Positions 20,516 through 29,966 of a stretch of DNA of 64,000 nucleotides are shown piece after piece (within the stretch, counting starts at the first letter, position 1; each line of letters opens with the position of its first letter). The position numbers and the translations under genes were made by a program. Below the pieces are notes generated by a model. The model made no database searches and was not told the origin of the DNA. It saw only the letters and a list, made by a program, of their open reading frames with translations. Origin of the DNA: Methylocystis rosea SV97 (lineage in GTDB: Bacteria > Pseudomonadota > Alphaproteobacteria > Rhizobiales > Beijerinckiaceae); the NCBI RefSeq assembly GCF_000372845.1, contig NZ_KB889963.1, forward strand, positions 372,001 to 436,000, read 5' to 3'.

Positions 20516-21345
20516 CCATAGCCGCTTTTGGAGAGTTTTGACGAGGCGGCGCGCGCCTGCGCGGCGTCGATCCAGCCGGCGCGGAAGGCGATCTCTTCGA
20601 GACAGGCGACGCGCTGTCCCTGCCGTTGCTCGATGGCGCGCACATATTCGCTGGCTTCGATCAGCGCCTCGGGCGTGCCGGTGTCGAGCCAGGCGAATCC
20701 GCGACCAAGTCGGGCGACCTGCAGTTCGCCGATCTCCAGATAGATGCGGTTGAGATCGGTGATCTCCAGTTCGCCGCGCGGCGAAGGCTTCAGTTGCGCC
20801 GCGAATTCCGGCGCGCGCTCATCGTAGAAATAAAGGCCCGTCACCGCCCAATTCGATCGTGGGCGCGTCGGCTTTTCTTCGATCGAGATCGCGCGGCCGG
20901 CGGAATCGAATTCGACGACGCCGTAACGCTCCGGATCGCGCACATGATAGGCGAACACCGCCGCCGAGCTGCGCGACGATTCGCTTAGCACTTCCGGCAG
21001 GCCATGGCCGTAGAAGATATTGTCGCCAAGGATGAGCACCGATGGTTCGCCATCGACGAATTCGCCGCCGATGAGATAGGCCTGCGCCAGCCCCTCCGGC
21101 CGCGGCTGCACGGCATAAGACAGCGACAGGCCCCATTGCGCGCCGCTCCCGAGCAGCCGCTTGAAGGAAAGCAGATCCTCCGGCGTGGTGATGATCAGGA
21201 TCTCACGCACGCCGGCGAGCATTAGCGTGCTGAGCGGGTAATAGATCATCGGCTTGTCGTAGACGGGGAGCAATTGCTTCGACGTGACGAGCGTCATCGG
21301 ATGCAGCCTTGTGCCGCTTCCTCCCGCGAGAATGATGCCGCGCAT
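20458..21345 (-). CDS. rfbA: Glucose-1-phosphate thymidylyltransferase
   Basis: First enzyme of dTDP-L-rhamnose synthesis: dTTP plus glucose-1-phosphate gives dTDP-glucose. It starts at ATG 21345 (AGGA 7 nt upstream), so the protein begins [16 protein letters not shown], the conserved nucleotide-binding loop. [18 protein letters not shown] follows. About 295 residues, normal length. It lies 11 nt after the rfbD stop and its 3' end overlaps the rhamnosyltransferase gene on the other strand by 58 nt. Confidence 0.96.
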   Translation of the reverse strand: MRGIILAGGSGTRLHPMTLVTSKQLLPVYDKPMIYYPLSTLMLAGVREILIITTPEDLLSFKRLLGSGAQWGLSLSYAVQPRPEGLAQAYLIGGEFVDGEPSVLILGDNIFYGHGLPEVLSESSRSSAAVFAYHVRDPERYGVVEFDSAGRAISIEEKPTRPRSNWAVTGLYFYDERAPEFAAQLKPSPRGELEITDLNRIYLEIGELQVARLGRGFAWLDTGTPEALIEASEYVRAIEQRQGQRVACLEEIAFRAGWIDAAQARAASSKLSKSGYGQYISQVLAEMEREVSPVA

Positions 21346-21356
21346 GAGAATCCTAT

Positions 21357-22247
21357 TCAGTTTGGAATTAATCGGGCGACGCAGGCGTTGACGGAATCGC
21401 GCCACTTCGGCAGCGCGATGCCGTAGCTGGCTTCAAGCTTGGCGTTGTCGAGCCTTGAATTCGCCGGGCGACGCGCCGGCGTCGGATAGTCTGCGGTGGC
21501 GATGCGTTTGACGCGCACCGGCCGGCGGCCTTTCGTCTCCGCTGCGGAGAAGATCGCGTCAGCCATGTCCGCCCAGCTGGCTTCGCCCTGCCCGGTCATG
21601 TGGAAAACGCCGCGCAGGCGCGGATCGGAATCGTCGACCAGCCTTTCGGCGATGGCGAGCAGCGCGTCGGCGATGTCGAGCGCGCTCGTCGGATTGCCGA
21701 TCTGGTCGGCGACGACGCCGATTTCCTCACGGGTCTCGCCAAGACGCAGCATCGTCTTGACGAAATTCGTTCCAAACGGACTGTAAACCCAGGCGGTGCG
21801 CAAAACGGCGCAATTCTCGCAACGAGCGGCAATCTGCCTTTCGCCTTCGAGCTTCGAGCGCCCATAGGCGCCGGTCGGGCTGGGTTCGTCGTCTTCGCGA
21901 TAGGGACGATCGAGCGCGCCGTCGAAGACATAGTCGGTCGAAAGATGCAGCAGCGGCACCTTCAATTCGGCGGCGGTTTCGGCGACGAAGCCCGCGCCCG
22001 CGCCATTGACGCGCATCGCCACGTCAGGCTCGCTCTCGGCCTTGTCGACCTGAGTATAGGCGGCGGCGTTGATGATGGCGTCGCAGCGCACGCTGCGCAA
22101 AGACGCAAGAACCATGTCGCGGGAGGAGAGATCGAAGCGCGGACGGCCGAGCGCCAGCATTTCGACGCCTCTCGGCGCGCGCTCGATGAGCGAGCTGACG
22201 ACCTGGCCGGTGAGCCCCGTGACGGCGATGCGCTTCATCTTGCCCAC
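21357..22247 (-). CDS. rfbD: dTDP-4-dehydrorhamnose reductase
   Basis: Last step of dTDP-L-rhamnose synthesis, an NAD(P)H-dependent short-chain reductase. Its 296 residues have the Rossmann start [14 protein letters not shown] (GxxGxxG form), [19 protein letters not shown] and YGRSKLEGE, the Tyr-x3-Lys catalytic pair. It starts at ATG 22247 right after the rfbC stop and is followed by rfbA in a tight operon. Confidence 0.96.
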   Translation of the reverse strand: MGKMKRIAVTGLTGQVVSSLIERAPRGVEMLALGRPRFDLSSRDMVLASLRSVRCDAIINAAAYTQVDKAESEPDVAMRVNGAGAGFVAETAAELKVPLLHLSTDYVFDGALDRPYREDDEPSPTGAYGRSKLEGERQIAARCENCAVLRTAWVYSPFGTNFVKTMLRLGETREEIGVVADQIGNPTSALDIADALLAIAERLVDDSDPRLRGVFHMTGQGEASWADMADAIFSAAETKGRRPVRVKRIATADYPTPARRPANSRLDNAKLEASYGIALPKWRDSVNACVARLIPN

Positions 22248-22248
22248 T

Positions 22249-22800
22249 CTACGCGAAAACTTCCGTCAGATCGCGCAGCCGCGGCCATTTGCGATCCTTG
22301 TCCGACAGCACGGCGCTTTCGGCGGCGGCCGGCCACGCTATGCCGATGTCAGGGTCGTCCCAGGCGACGCCGCAATCATGCTGCGGCGAATAGAAATTCG
22401 TCACCTTGTAGATGACTTCCGTATCGGGCTCGAGCGTGACAAAACCATGCGCGAAACCGATCGGAATGAGCAGCTGACGCCAGTTCTCTTTCGAAAGCTC
22501 GACGACGACGTGACGCCCGAACGTCGGCGAAGACCGCCGTAGATCGACGGCGACGTCGAGAATGCGGCCGCTGACCACGCGAACGAGCTTGTCCTGCGCG
22601 AAGGGCGCGGTCTGGAAATGCAGACCGCGCACCGTCCCGACGTCGCGGGACAATGAGTGATTGTCCTGGACGAAGTCGAAATTCAATCCGGCGTTCGCCC
22701 AGGTCTTTTCGTTGTGCGTTTCACAAAAGAAGCCGCGCTCGTCGCCGAATTTTTTAGGCGTGACGAGCTTCAGCCCCGAAAGCTCGAGATCTTCAAACAA
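22249..22800 (-). CDS. rfbC: dTDP-4-dehydrorhamnose 3,5-epimerase
   Basis: Cupin-fold epimerase. The core is GDERGFFCETHN, VRGLHFQ (catalytic His region) and GFAHGFVTLEPDTEVIYKVTNFY. I place the start at TTG 22800, with AGGGGGG 7 nt upstream, giving a 183-residue protein of normal length that begins FEDLELSGLKLV after the start Met. ATG 22839, inside the end of rfbB, is the alternative and would give 196 residues. The frame is open far upstream but that part is antisense-like and overlaps rfbB. Confidence 0.93.
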   Translation of the reverse strand: MFEDLELSGLKLVTPKKFGDERGFFCETHNEKTWANAGLNFDFVQDNHSLSRDVGTVRGLHFQTAPFAQDKLVRVVSGRILDVAVDLRRSSPTFGRHVVVELSKENWRQLLIPIGFAHGFVTLEPDTEVIYKVTNFYSPQHDCGVAWDDPDIGIAWPAAAESAVLSDKDRKWPRLRDLTEVFA

Positions 22801-22819
22801 ACAGCCCCCCTGTCGCCCG

Positions 22820-23896
22820 TCAGGCGACGGCTTCTTCATCTTGCTCGGTAAGCACGCCGAGACGCTCGCCCCGATATGTGCCCGAGCGAATCGCTTGCCA
22901 CCAAGCTGAATTGTCGAGATACCAGCGCACGGTTTTGCGAAGACCAGTTTCAAACCGCTCGGCCGGCCGCCATCCGAGTTCGCGCTCGATCTTGGAGGCG
23001 TCGATGGCGTAGCGCAGATCATGTCCCGGCCGATCGGCGACGAAGGTGATGAGATCGCGATGCGATCCGGCGCGCCGCGGACGGAATTCATCCATCAATC
23101 CGCAGATCGCTTCGACCACGTCAATATTGCGCCATTCATTGCGTCCGCCGACGTTATAGGATTCGCCGACTTCGCCTTCCCGCGCCACGCGCATCAGCGC
23201 CGAGGCGTGGTCCTCGACATAAAGCCAGTCGCGCACATTCTCGCCGCGGCCGTAGACCGGCAGCGGCTTCTCCTCGATCGCGTTGATGATGGTGAGCGGA
23301 ATGAGCTTCTCCGGAAAATGATAGGGACCGTAATTATTGGAGCAATTGGTGACGATCGTCGGAAGACCATATGTGTGGCGCCAGGCGCGCACAAGATGAT
23401 CCGACCCCGCCTTCGACGCCGAATAGGGCGACGTCGGAGCATAGGGCGTGTCTTCGCAGAAGAGGCCTTCCGCGCCGAGGGCCCCGAATACCTCATCGGT
23501 GGAGATATGCAGGAAGCGGAAGGCGCCCGCACGGGCGCGGTCGAGCAGCCGCCAATAGTCCAGCGCCGCCCGCAGCATCACGAAAGTGCCGACGACATTG
23601 GTTTCAACGAAGGCGGCCGGCCCGTCGATCGAGCGATCGACATGGCTTTCGGCGGCAAGATGCATGACGACGTCGGGCTGAAAATCCTCGAAGGCGCGCG
23701 CGACTGCCACCGCGTCACAAATATCAGCTTGAAGAAAGGAAAAACGGGGACTGTCGGCGATGGGCCGCAGCGAGGCGAGATTTCCCGCATAGGTGAGCTT
23801 GTCGAGAACGAGAATCTGATCGACGCTCTTGCCGATGACGGCGCGCGCAACCGCCGAGCCAATGAACCCCGCGCCCCCGGTGATCAATAATTTCAT
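22820..23896 (-). CDS. rfbB: dTDP-glucose 4,6-dehydratase
   Basis: Converts dTDP-glucose to the 4-keto-6-deoxy sugar. It starts at ATG 23896 ([19 protein letters not shown], the NAD-binding GxxGxxG) and has 358 residues, normal for Rfb[11 protein letters not shown] and [15 protein letters not shown] carry the catalytic Thr/Asp/Glu and Tyr-x3-Lys. It leads the rfbBCDA operon; the 93 upstream codons in the same frame look non-coding. Confidence 0.96.
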   Translation of the reverse strand: MKLLITGGAGFIGSAVARAVIGKSVDQILVLDKLTYAGNLASLRPIADSPRFSFLQADICDAVAVARAFEDFQPDVVMHLAAESHVDRSIDGPAAFVETNVVGTFVMLRAALDYWRLLDRARAGAFRFLHISTDEVFGALGAEGLFCEDTPYAPTSPYSASKAGSDHLVRAWRHTYGLPTIVTNCSNNYGPYHFPEKLIPLTIINAIEEKPLPVYGRGENVRDWLYVEDHASALMRVAREGEVGESYNVGGRNEWRNIDVVEAICGLMDEFRPRRAGSHRDLITFVADRPGHDLRYAIDASKIERELGWRPAERFETGLRKTVRWYLDNSAWWQAIRSGTYRGERLGVLTEQDEEAVA

Positions 23897-24072
23897 CAAA
23901 GCCCCGCTTTTCGCTATCGCTCCGCCCTGAAATCGCGCCTTCACGCCCGCGCAGGTGAGCCTTATTGCGAAGGCGGCCTGCCAAGGCGGAGGTCGGCGCT
24001 CCAGCCGTTTACGCGGACTATGTGGCGGAACAACGTCATGGCGCTGCGTAAGAATTTGGCGCCGCTGCGGGC

Positions 24073-26184
24073 GTGACGGCGCTGAATTGCGCGATTGCGG
24101 CGCGCGCGGATATGCTCCTGCCGACTTCAGCTTCGCATGGCGACGGCGCCATGCCTCACGCTTGGGCGCGGCCGTCAATGTGGAGAGAGCAGTTCGACTA
24201 TTACTGGGATGGGCGGCGCCGACTGGCCATCGGCTGGTTTGAGGGCGCCGAACGCGCGGCGGTCCGGCCGGAACTCACGGTCATCTCGGCGCGCGACGAG
24301 CGCTTTACGAACGCGCCCACCCTCGTCGACGTCATCAGCGCCGCGCGCTGGCGCGCCCGCATCATTGTCGTTGATGTGCCGCCTGAGCATCGATTCGTGC
24401 GATTGACCGCGGCCGATGGCGCCGAACTCATCCTGGCGCTCTCAGCGGAGCGCGACCTGCCGCAGGGCGGCGACTGGCGTCTGCTCCTAACGTTGCTGCC
24501 AGACGCCGGCGGCGCCGACCCCGTCGCCTTTCGGCTGGCGGCGTTTCCGGCGCGCGGCGACGTCGAACGGCTGTCGCGCGAGCAGACCGCGGCGGCCGGC
24601 GCGCGATTGGTATGGGCGATCGGCCAGCGCCGGGTCGTCGAACGCGCCGATAACGCCGTCGTCATCCGCCTCGCCCCGGCGCGCCGCATCTTCCCGGCCT
24701 ATCAGAGCCGACTCGTCCTGGAGGCGGCGCCGTTCGAATCGTCAGCGGCCGCCGACGCGCGCGAGGCGCCCTTCGCCATCATGGAGCATTGGCTGCGCGA
24801 ACCCGGCGCGCCGCGCATTATTCTTCGCCTGCGAATTCCCGATTCGATCGAAGAGAGCGCCACGCTGCTCGGCCGATGCAGCGTGGCGCTGGCGATGAAC
24901 CAGCGCCGGCGGCTGAAAGGCTGGACGCTCGAGCAGCGGTCGGCGGGAGAACCGGCCGTCGATCCGCTCACCTTCGACGACCTGCGGCAGGCGACAGGCG
25001 ATCCGCATGAACACCCCGACGCGGCGGAAACGGCGGAGCCGGTCGTCGTCGGCAATCTTTTGGCGCTCCTTGTCGATCCTGAAGAGGCGGAAGTCGATGG
25101 CATAGCCTTGCGCCGCAGCCGCGAGAAAGCCGCTCCCGGCATGGGCGAAACCGCGGAAATCGAATTTTACGGCGCAGCGCTTGGCGATGACGTCGGCCTT
25201 GTTTGCCCGGCGGCAGGGCCCGGCGATCTCGGCATCGCGCCGGTTGATCCCGGCGGCCCCGCCTTCGCGCGGCTTTTTCGAGTCGAAGGCGACGGGCTGG
25301 CGCCGCGCCGCGCCACGGATGACGAGGGACTTCTTGACGATCTCATGCGCCGCGCCGCCGACGCCGCGCGCGCCGGGACCGGCGCGGCCGCTCGCGCCGT
25401 TGCCGAACGCGCCGCCGGGCTGAAAGGCCGGCGCGACAAGTTTGTCGCTTCGCTGAACGGCGCTCTGGCGCGGGCGGAAGTCGCTGCGCGTTTTGAGCCG
25501 CCGGGCCTGTGGGATGCGCTCGAGCCTTTGGCGCAAGCGAGCTTCACAGCGCTCGTCATCGGCGAGACGGGGCCGGCCCGCGCGCGCTTGCAGCAACTCG
25601 GCGGATATGGCGCCTTTTGCGCCGATCCCGCGCTTGCGGCGGGGATCGCGGAGGGCGGCGAATTTGCGCAGTCCGCGCGCCTCTCCGCCGACGCCGCCCC
25701 CGCGCGCAGCGCGCCTTCTCTGCTTGCCCGCTATCTCGACGCCTGCGGCGCCCAAGGCATGGCGCCGGCGGGCGTTGACGCCACGCAAGAAGCGCGGCTC
25801 ATGCGCGCGCTCTTGAAGGAGCCGGATGTCGCCGCATTACGCGAGGCGCGGGTCGCTCTGGCGATCGACGACGGCGTCCGGCGCGAAGCGGCGAAGGCGG
25901 CGCGATTCATCGTCGACGCCGCCGCGGTCGAGCGGGCGCGCGCGCATTTCGCGGAAGCTGGCGCGATGGACGCCGCCGACATGCTCGACGCCTATCTTGA
26001 CATACGGCGGGCTGGCGGCTGGGCGCCGCCGCACGAAGCGCCGACTCTCGCCGCGCTCGTCGCGCGCGCCGGCGTCGAACGCGACGCCGCCCGGCTCGAA
26101 GCCGAAAGCCTCGCGCAGGCGCCGCCGGCTCAGGAGCGGTCGAAGGGATTATTTGCCGCGATGCGCGGCTTGTTTGGACGCTGA
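24073..26184 (+). CDS. Large unknown protein of the polysaccharide region, up to 703 aa
   Basis: A long, very Ala/Arg-rich protein with no signal peptide, membrane segment or motif I can assign. The first third looks beta-rich ([20 protein letters not shown] at 24178 onward). The last third is alpha-helical with repeated short hydrophobic heptads. The start is uncertain: GTG 24073 gives the longest form, and ATGs occur at 24112, 24151 and 24178. The conserved-looking sequence begins at 24178. Divergent from rfbB with 176 nt between, so it probably shares that regulatory region. It may be a cluster-specific accessory protein; no function is proposed. Confidence 0.7.
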   Translation: MTALNCAIAARADMLLPTSASHGDGAMPHAWARPSMWREQFDYYWDGRRRLAIGWFEGAERAAVRPELTVISARDERFTNAPTLVDVISAARWRARIIVVDVPPEHRFVRLTAADGAELILALSAERDLPQGGDWRLLLTLLPDAGGADPVAFRLAAFPARGDVERLSREQTAAAGARLVWAIGQRRVVERADNAVVIRLAPARRIFPAYQSRLVLEAAPFESSAAADAREAPFAIMEHWLREPGAPRIILRLRIPDSIEESATLLGRCSVALAMNQRRRLKGWTLEQRSAGEPAVDPLTFDDLRQATGDPHEHPDAAETAEPVVVGNLLALLVDPEEAEVDGIALRRSREKAAPGMGETAEIEFYGAALGDDVGLVCPAAGPGDLGIAPVDPGGPAFARLFRVEGDGLAPRRATDDEGLLDDLMRRAADAARAGTGAAARAVAERAAGLKGRRDKFVASLNGALARAEVAARFEPPGLWDALEPLAQASFTALVIGETGPARARLQQLGGYGAFCADPALAAGIAEGGEFAQSARLSADAAPARSAPSLLARYLDACGAQGMAPAGVDATQEARLMRALLKEPDVAALREARVALAIDDGVRREAAKAARFIVDAAAVERARAHFAEAGAMDAADMLDAYLDIRRAGGWAPPHEAPTLAALVARAGVERDAARLEAESLAQAPPAQERSKGLFAAMRGLFGR

Positions 26185-26398
26185 TGGCCACGCCCGCGCG
26201 GCCTGCGGCTGTTCGCCTGAACAAGCGTTGGAGACCGCTGTCTCCGTTCTCTCGTCAGAGCCGCCGAATCAATTGGTTGCCTCCCCGCTCGTTGCGAAGC
26301 CGCGAAAGCGACAGTCACTTCTCAAGAATGTGACACTGAAATGGAATATTCTGTCTCGGAACAAATGGCGCAAGAAACGCTGAAAACTTCGGTGCCCC

Positions 26399-27286
26399 AT
26401 GCCCTTTTCGAAATTGAGCCGCGAGCAAAAGCGGACGACCCTGAATGAGCTCCGGCAGGCGCTGTTTCAGCACGAACTCTGGTACGAGAATTTCAACAGA
26501 ACGATCATTTGCGATCAGGTTCCCGACGAGCGGGACTTCCGAGAAGATGCGAACCACAGGTGGCCGCTCGGACAATGGCTGCATGGCGCTGGCGCCGGTC
26601 GTCTGGGTTCGCACCCAAGTTTTTCCCAGATTTTGCTCGCGCATGAGCTTATGCACCGGCACGCGGCAATCATGCTCCGAACCGCGTCGGAGCACCGGTC
26701 CATTCCTCTCGACGACTATGAATTATTCCTGTCGGCCCTGAAGCAGGTTCGCGCCCAATTAGTGACCATCAAGCACGAACTCGAGGATGCGCTTCGTAAT
26801 CGTGATCCGTTGACAGGCGCGGGGAACCATATCGCGATGTTGACGGCGTTGAGCGAGCGGCAGGCTCTCGCGCCGAGACCCACATGTCTCGCGATGATGG
26901 ACCTGGATCACTTCAGGGAGGTGAACGACACATACGGCCACACGCTCGGCGATGAATTTCTCGTGCAATACGCAGAATTCGTGATGTCCCACTTGCGGCC
27001 CCATGATGAGTTTTTTCGCTTTGGAGGCGAAAAGTTCCTCTACTGCGCCGCGGATGCGGACCTGGAACAGGGGCGCGCGATCGCAGAGCAGTTGCGAAAG
27101 GGCTTGTCGGACAGAGAATTCTTCGTCGAAGGCTATTTGCCGCTCACGGTAACGGCTTCCTTCGGGCTTACGCTCCTCGACCCATCCGTTCCCGTCGAGC
27201 AATCGATCGAGCGCGCCGACCAGGCGTTGCACGCCGCCAAAGCCGCAGGTCGCGATCGGATCGCGAATTGGCAGGCGCCAAACTAA
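26399..27286 (+). CDS. DgcZ-like CZB-GGDEF protein with degenerate zinc and catalytic sites
   Basis: 295 residues with the domain order and length of E. coli DgcZ (YdeH): an N-terminal CZB zinc-binding domain (about 15-125) and a C-terminal GGDEF domain (about 135-290). CZB histidines H25, H82 and H86 are present, but the Cys of the family motif CxFGxW is a Trp here (WPLGQW, W55). The GGDEF motif reads GGEKF (209-213): the last acidic residue is Lys. The metal Asp in MMDLDHF and the RxxD inhibitory site (RPHD, 200-203) are intact. It may therefore bind c-di-GMP rather than make it, or be a weak cyclase. It is followed by a terminator. Confidence 0.85.
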   Translation: MPFSKLSREQKRTTLNELRQALFQHELWYENFNRTIICDQVPDERDFREDANHRWPLGQWLHGAGAGRLGSHPSFSQILLAHELMHRHAAIMLRTASEHRSIPLDDYELFLSALKQVRAQLVTIKHELEDALRNRDPLTGAGNHIAMLTALSERQALAPRPTCLAMMDLDHFREVNDTYGHTLGDEFLVQYAEFVMSHLRPHDEFFRFGGEKFLYCAADADLEQGRAIAEQLRKGLSDREFFVEGYLPLTVTASFGLTLLDPSVPVEQSIERADQALHAAKAAGRDRIANWQAPN

Positions 27287-27389
27287 GGCCAATCCAAAAA
27301 GGGACGACCTCGCGCGCGCCGCTGGCGGCGCCCGACTCGCACGGCGGCAATCGACCCCGCGGCGCGCCAGTTGGCGAACGGTGGAACTC

Positions 27390-27484
27390 GCCTGTCACGA
27401 GAGCGTAACCGACAGGCCATAGGGATGCGGCTTTCAAAACTCGGACATTTTCGCCCCGCCGGCGCCGAGTCGGCGGGGTTTTTT
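27390..27484 (+). ncRNA. Possible small RNA or structured 3' UTR
   Basis: Two stems occur in a gene-free stretch: a perfect 7-bp stem GCCTGTC/GACAGGC (27390-27417) and the terminator at 27454-27484. A competing stem GGCGA/TCGCC (27373-27392) overlaps the first. This may be a terminator-ended small RNA or the 3' UTR of the CZB-GGDEF gene. No known RNA family recognised. Confidence 0.3.
27454..27484 (+). terminator. Rho-independent terminator
   Basis: A perfect 8-bp GC stem (CCCCGCCG / CGGCGGGG) with a 9-nt loop, followed by six T. It ends transcription from the CZB-GGDEF gene or from a small RNA in the 168-nt gap. Confidence 0.9.
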
Positions 27485-27639
27485 GCTGCGCTGAGAGAGC
27501 GTTACGAATAGGCGCGTTGCTACCAACCAAAGCTGAAAAATCCTCTTGGTCGTGGAGGGCGTCTCCTGCTCAAACTGCTCAAAACCTGGGCGTCAGGCGA
27601 CGCTTGCCGGAACGCTCGCGTATTTATAGGTGGGCCTAC

Positions 27640-27966
27640 ATGCTATCCAGGAACTCCGTTCAACCCCGACGTTGTCACCAATGTTTCGATGACAAGGGAA
27701 GCGGAGTTCGAAACTTGGTCCTGCGACGAATGTTTAGCGCTGAACGCCGTTCAATTGCGGCGCGGTTTGTTCGCCGCGCCACCGAAGGGTTTCGTGGCGA
27801 GAAGCTGGTCGCTCAACTTTGTGAAGATTGTCCCGAGGCGACAATACGAGATTTGACGGCAGGCGCTTTTATTGCGGTCACCCGACAACAAGAGGACCAA
27901 GCTGCGGTTCTCGCCATTTATGACGTTGCCATTCTGCTTCGTAAGGCGAATAAGTTGGGCGTGTGA
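27640..27966 (+). CDS. Hypothetical protein, about 108 aa
   Basis: From ATG 27640 with AGGTGGG about 7 nt upstream; a longer frame from 27517 looks non-coding. The N-terminal part has a CxxC pair (CHQC) and is basic. The C-terminal 45 residues are a regular amphipathic helical segment (TIRDLTAGAFIAVTRQQ; VLAIYDVAILLRKANKLG). Its base composition is lower in GC than the neighbours. The stop overlaps the next small frame, suggesting a two-gene unit. No family recognised. Confidence 0.5.
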   Translation: MLSRNSVQPRRCHQCFDDKGSGVRNLVLRRMFSAERRSIAARFVRRATEGFRGEKLVAQLCEDCPEATIRDLTAGAFIAVTRQQEDQAAVLAIYDVAILLRKANKLGV

Positions 27967-27992
27967 TCAATCGTCCGGTTCAAGAGGATGGC

Positions 27993-28175
27993 ATGACAGA
28001 TCCCGAGAAAACCGAAGCGGAAATTTTGCAGCAGTGGATTGAGGCTGTCGGCGGCGGCATCTCTCTTGGAGAGAGCCTGTTGAAATCTGTAGAGGTGTCA
28101 AAAAGGGGCGATAAGTTGACGATCGTGCTGAAGAAAAAGAAGCAGAGAAAAGGGTCCGACCAAACACAGCCATAG
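27993..28175 (+). CDS. Small hypothetical protein, 60 aa
   Basis: From ATG 27993, preceded by AGAGG at 7-8 nt, a good Shine-Dalgarno; the frame is open to 27963. It is an acidic helical N-terminal half (DPEKTEAEILQQWIEAVGG) and a very Lys-rich C-terminus (LTIVLKKKKQRKG). No domain recognised. It is cotranscribed with the preceding small gene by position and likewise AT-richer than the region. Confidence 0.55.
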   Translation: MTDPEKTEAEILQQWIEAVGGGISLGESLLKSVEVSKRGDKLTIVLKKKKQRKGSDQTQP

Positions 28176-28248
28176 TCGCTCCGGACCGACCCCGCCGAGG
28201 CAGCGCCGACCGAGCGCTACGCGCGCTACAAAATGATATATTCCCCAC

Positions 28249-29799
28249 ATGAGCGAGATCGAGCTAAAACTCTTGCTGGACAAGAAGATGTCGAGCGAGA
28301 TTTGGGCGCGCCTGAAGGCGTCGAAGCTGGCTCACGGCGCTCCCGTAACGAAAACGCTCAGAAGCATTTATCTCGATACGCCCGACCACGCACTGAACAA
28401 GGCGGGAATTGCGCTGAGGCTCAGGCGCGATGGGCGGCGGTGGATTCAGGGCGTAAAAACCAGGGCGACGTTGCACGGCGGCCTATCGCAGGTCGGCGAG
28501 CTAGAGAACCCGGCGCCTGGCGGACGCCTGTGTCTCGATGCAATTTCGGATTCATCGATTCGTGAGGAGATCGTTGACCGCGTCAACGGCGCTCCGCTTC
28601 AAACCGTTTGCGAGACCGTGATCACGCGCAGGACGAGCGAGTTGATGCTCTCCGACGGCACGCGCGCCGAGCTCGCGCTCGACATTGGCGAGGTTCGGGC
28701 TGGCGAACGATCTGCTGAACTCTCCGAGTTGGAAATCGAACTCCTCGCAGGCAAGGCAAGCGGACTGTTCGACATTGCGCTTATCCTGGTTCCCGATGGC
28801 GGGTTGCAATTCTCCCGTCTTTCCAAGGCCGCGCGCGGTTATTTGTTGGCGCAAGAGGGACGGATCGATTCGCCGCTTGCGCCCCGCAATGCTCAGAACC
28901 TTGCGCTTGACCCGGCGCAAACCGCCGAGCAAGCGGCCCGTGACGTCTTGCGCGAGTGCCTCGATCAGATCGCCACGAATGTGCTCGTCGTTCGCCAGCT
29001 GGACGACGACGAGGGGCCGCACCAGCTGCGGGTTGGTCTGCGGCGGTTGCGCAGCGCATTTTTGGTCTATGCCGCCGTGCTGCGAAGCCCCGAGATGAAG
29101 CGGCTTGACGCCGAGGCGCGCTGGCTCGGACAAGAAGTCGGGAGCCTGAGGGATCTCGATGTGGTGGCGAACGACATGGCGCGGCGCGAAGCCGAAACTC
29201 ATCCCGACGAGCCCGGACTTTCGGCGCTCGCCGATGTGGTCGCGCGGCAGGCGAAAGAACGGCGCGAGCAGCTGCGCAAGCTTCTTGTCGGCGCGCGCGT
29301 GCAGGCGTTCCTCATCGATCTTGCACGCTTCGTGGAGACGCGCGGTTGGCTTGTGCCTCAGGATTTCGTCCAGACCGAGCGGCTGGCGGCGCCGATTACA
29401 ACGCTCGCGCGCGCATCTCTTAACAAACGCTGGAAGAAGACAGCGAAGCATGCCCAGGGACTTGAGACGCTGACCGTGGAACAGCGCCACGAGTTGCGCA
29501 AGGAGCTCAAAAAGCTGCGCTATGCCGTCGAGTTCTTCTGCTCCTTATTTCCGGCGAAACGAATCGATCCTTTCTTGAAGCGTCTTAAGAAGCTGCAGAC
29601 CGTATTTGGCGATCTCAACGACGCCGCGACGCTGAAAGCGACGTTCACGGGAACGGACGTCCCCGGCGCCGAAGATCCATCGGTACAGCGCGCCATCGGC
29701 TGGATGATCGGGGCGAGTCAGGCGCGCGCCGAATTGGGCTGGACCGGCGCCAAGGCGCTCTGGAGAGATCTCGAGCAGACCCGCCCGTTCTGGAAATGA
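28249..29799 (+). CDS. CYTH-CHAD domain protein, probable inorganic triphosphatase
   Basis: 516 residues. The N-terminal CYTH domain (about 1-200) begins with the ExExK signature EIELK (residues 3-7), and the Arg/Lys/Glu-rich strands of the triphosphate tunnel follow (ALRLRRDGRRWIQGVKTR). The C-terminal CHAD domain (about 225-510) has the conserved helices and His (HQLRVGLRRLRSAFLVY; RHELRKELKKLRYAVEFF), known to bind polyphosphate. CYTH enzymes of this form hydrolyse tripolyphosphate. No partner gene is adjacent. Confidence 0.9.
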   Translation: MSEIELKLLLDKKMSSEIWARLKASKLAHGAPVTKTLRSIYLDTPDHALNKAGIALRLRRDGRRWIQGVKTRATLHGGLSQVGELENPAPGGRLCLDAISDSSIREEIVDRVNGAPLQTVCETVITRRTSELMLSDGTRAELALDIGEVRAGERSAELSELEIELLAGKASGLFDIALILVPDGGLQFSRLSKAARGYLLAQEGRIDSPLAPRNAQNLALDPAQTAEQAARDVLRECLDQIATNVLVVRQLDDDEGPHQLRVGLRRLRSAFLVYAAVLRSPEMKRLDAEARWLGQEVGSLRDLDVVANDMARREAETHPDEPGLSALADVVARQAKERREQLRKLLVGARVQAFLIDLARFVETRGWLVPQDFVQTERLAAPITTLARASLNKRWKKTAKHAQGLETLTVEQRHELRKELKKLRYAVEFFCSLFPAKRIDPFLKRLKKLQTVFGDLNDAATLKATFTGTDVPGAEDPSVQRAIGWMIGASQARAELGWTGAKALWRDLEQTRPFWK

Positions 29800-29966
29800 C
29801 GACGTCGCGATCGCCGCGCCATTGGGCGTTTCCTCAATAATTTTTGGATTGCCCCTGGCGCCATGTTACATGGCCGCGCGAAGTGGTTGGGCGCTGAGGA
29901 TTGCGGCGCGCGATGCGATGAGCGCTGTCTTGTTGATGGATGTCCGATATTGGGAGACTGAAATCT

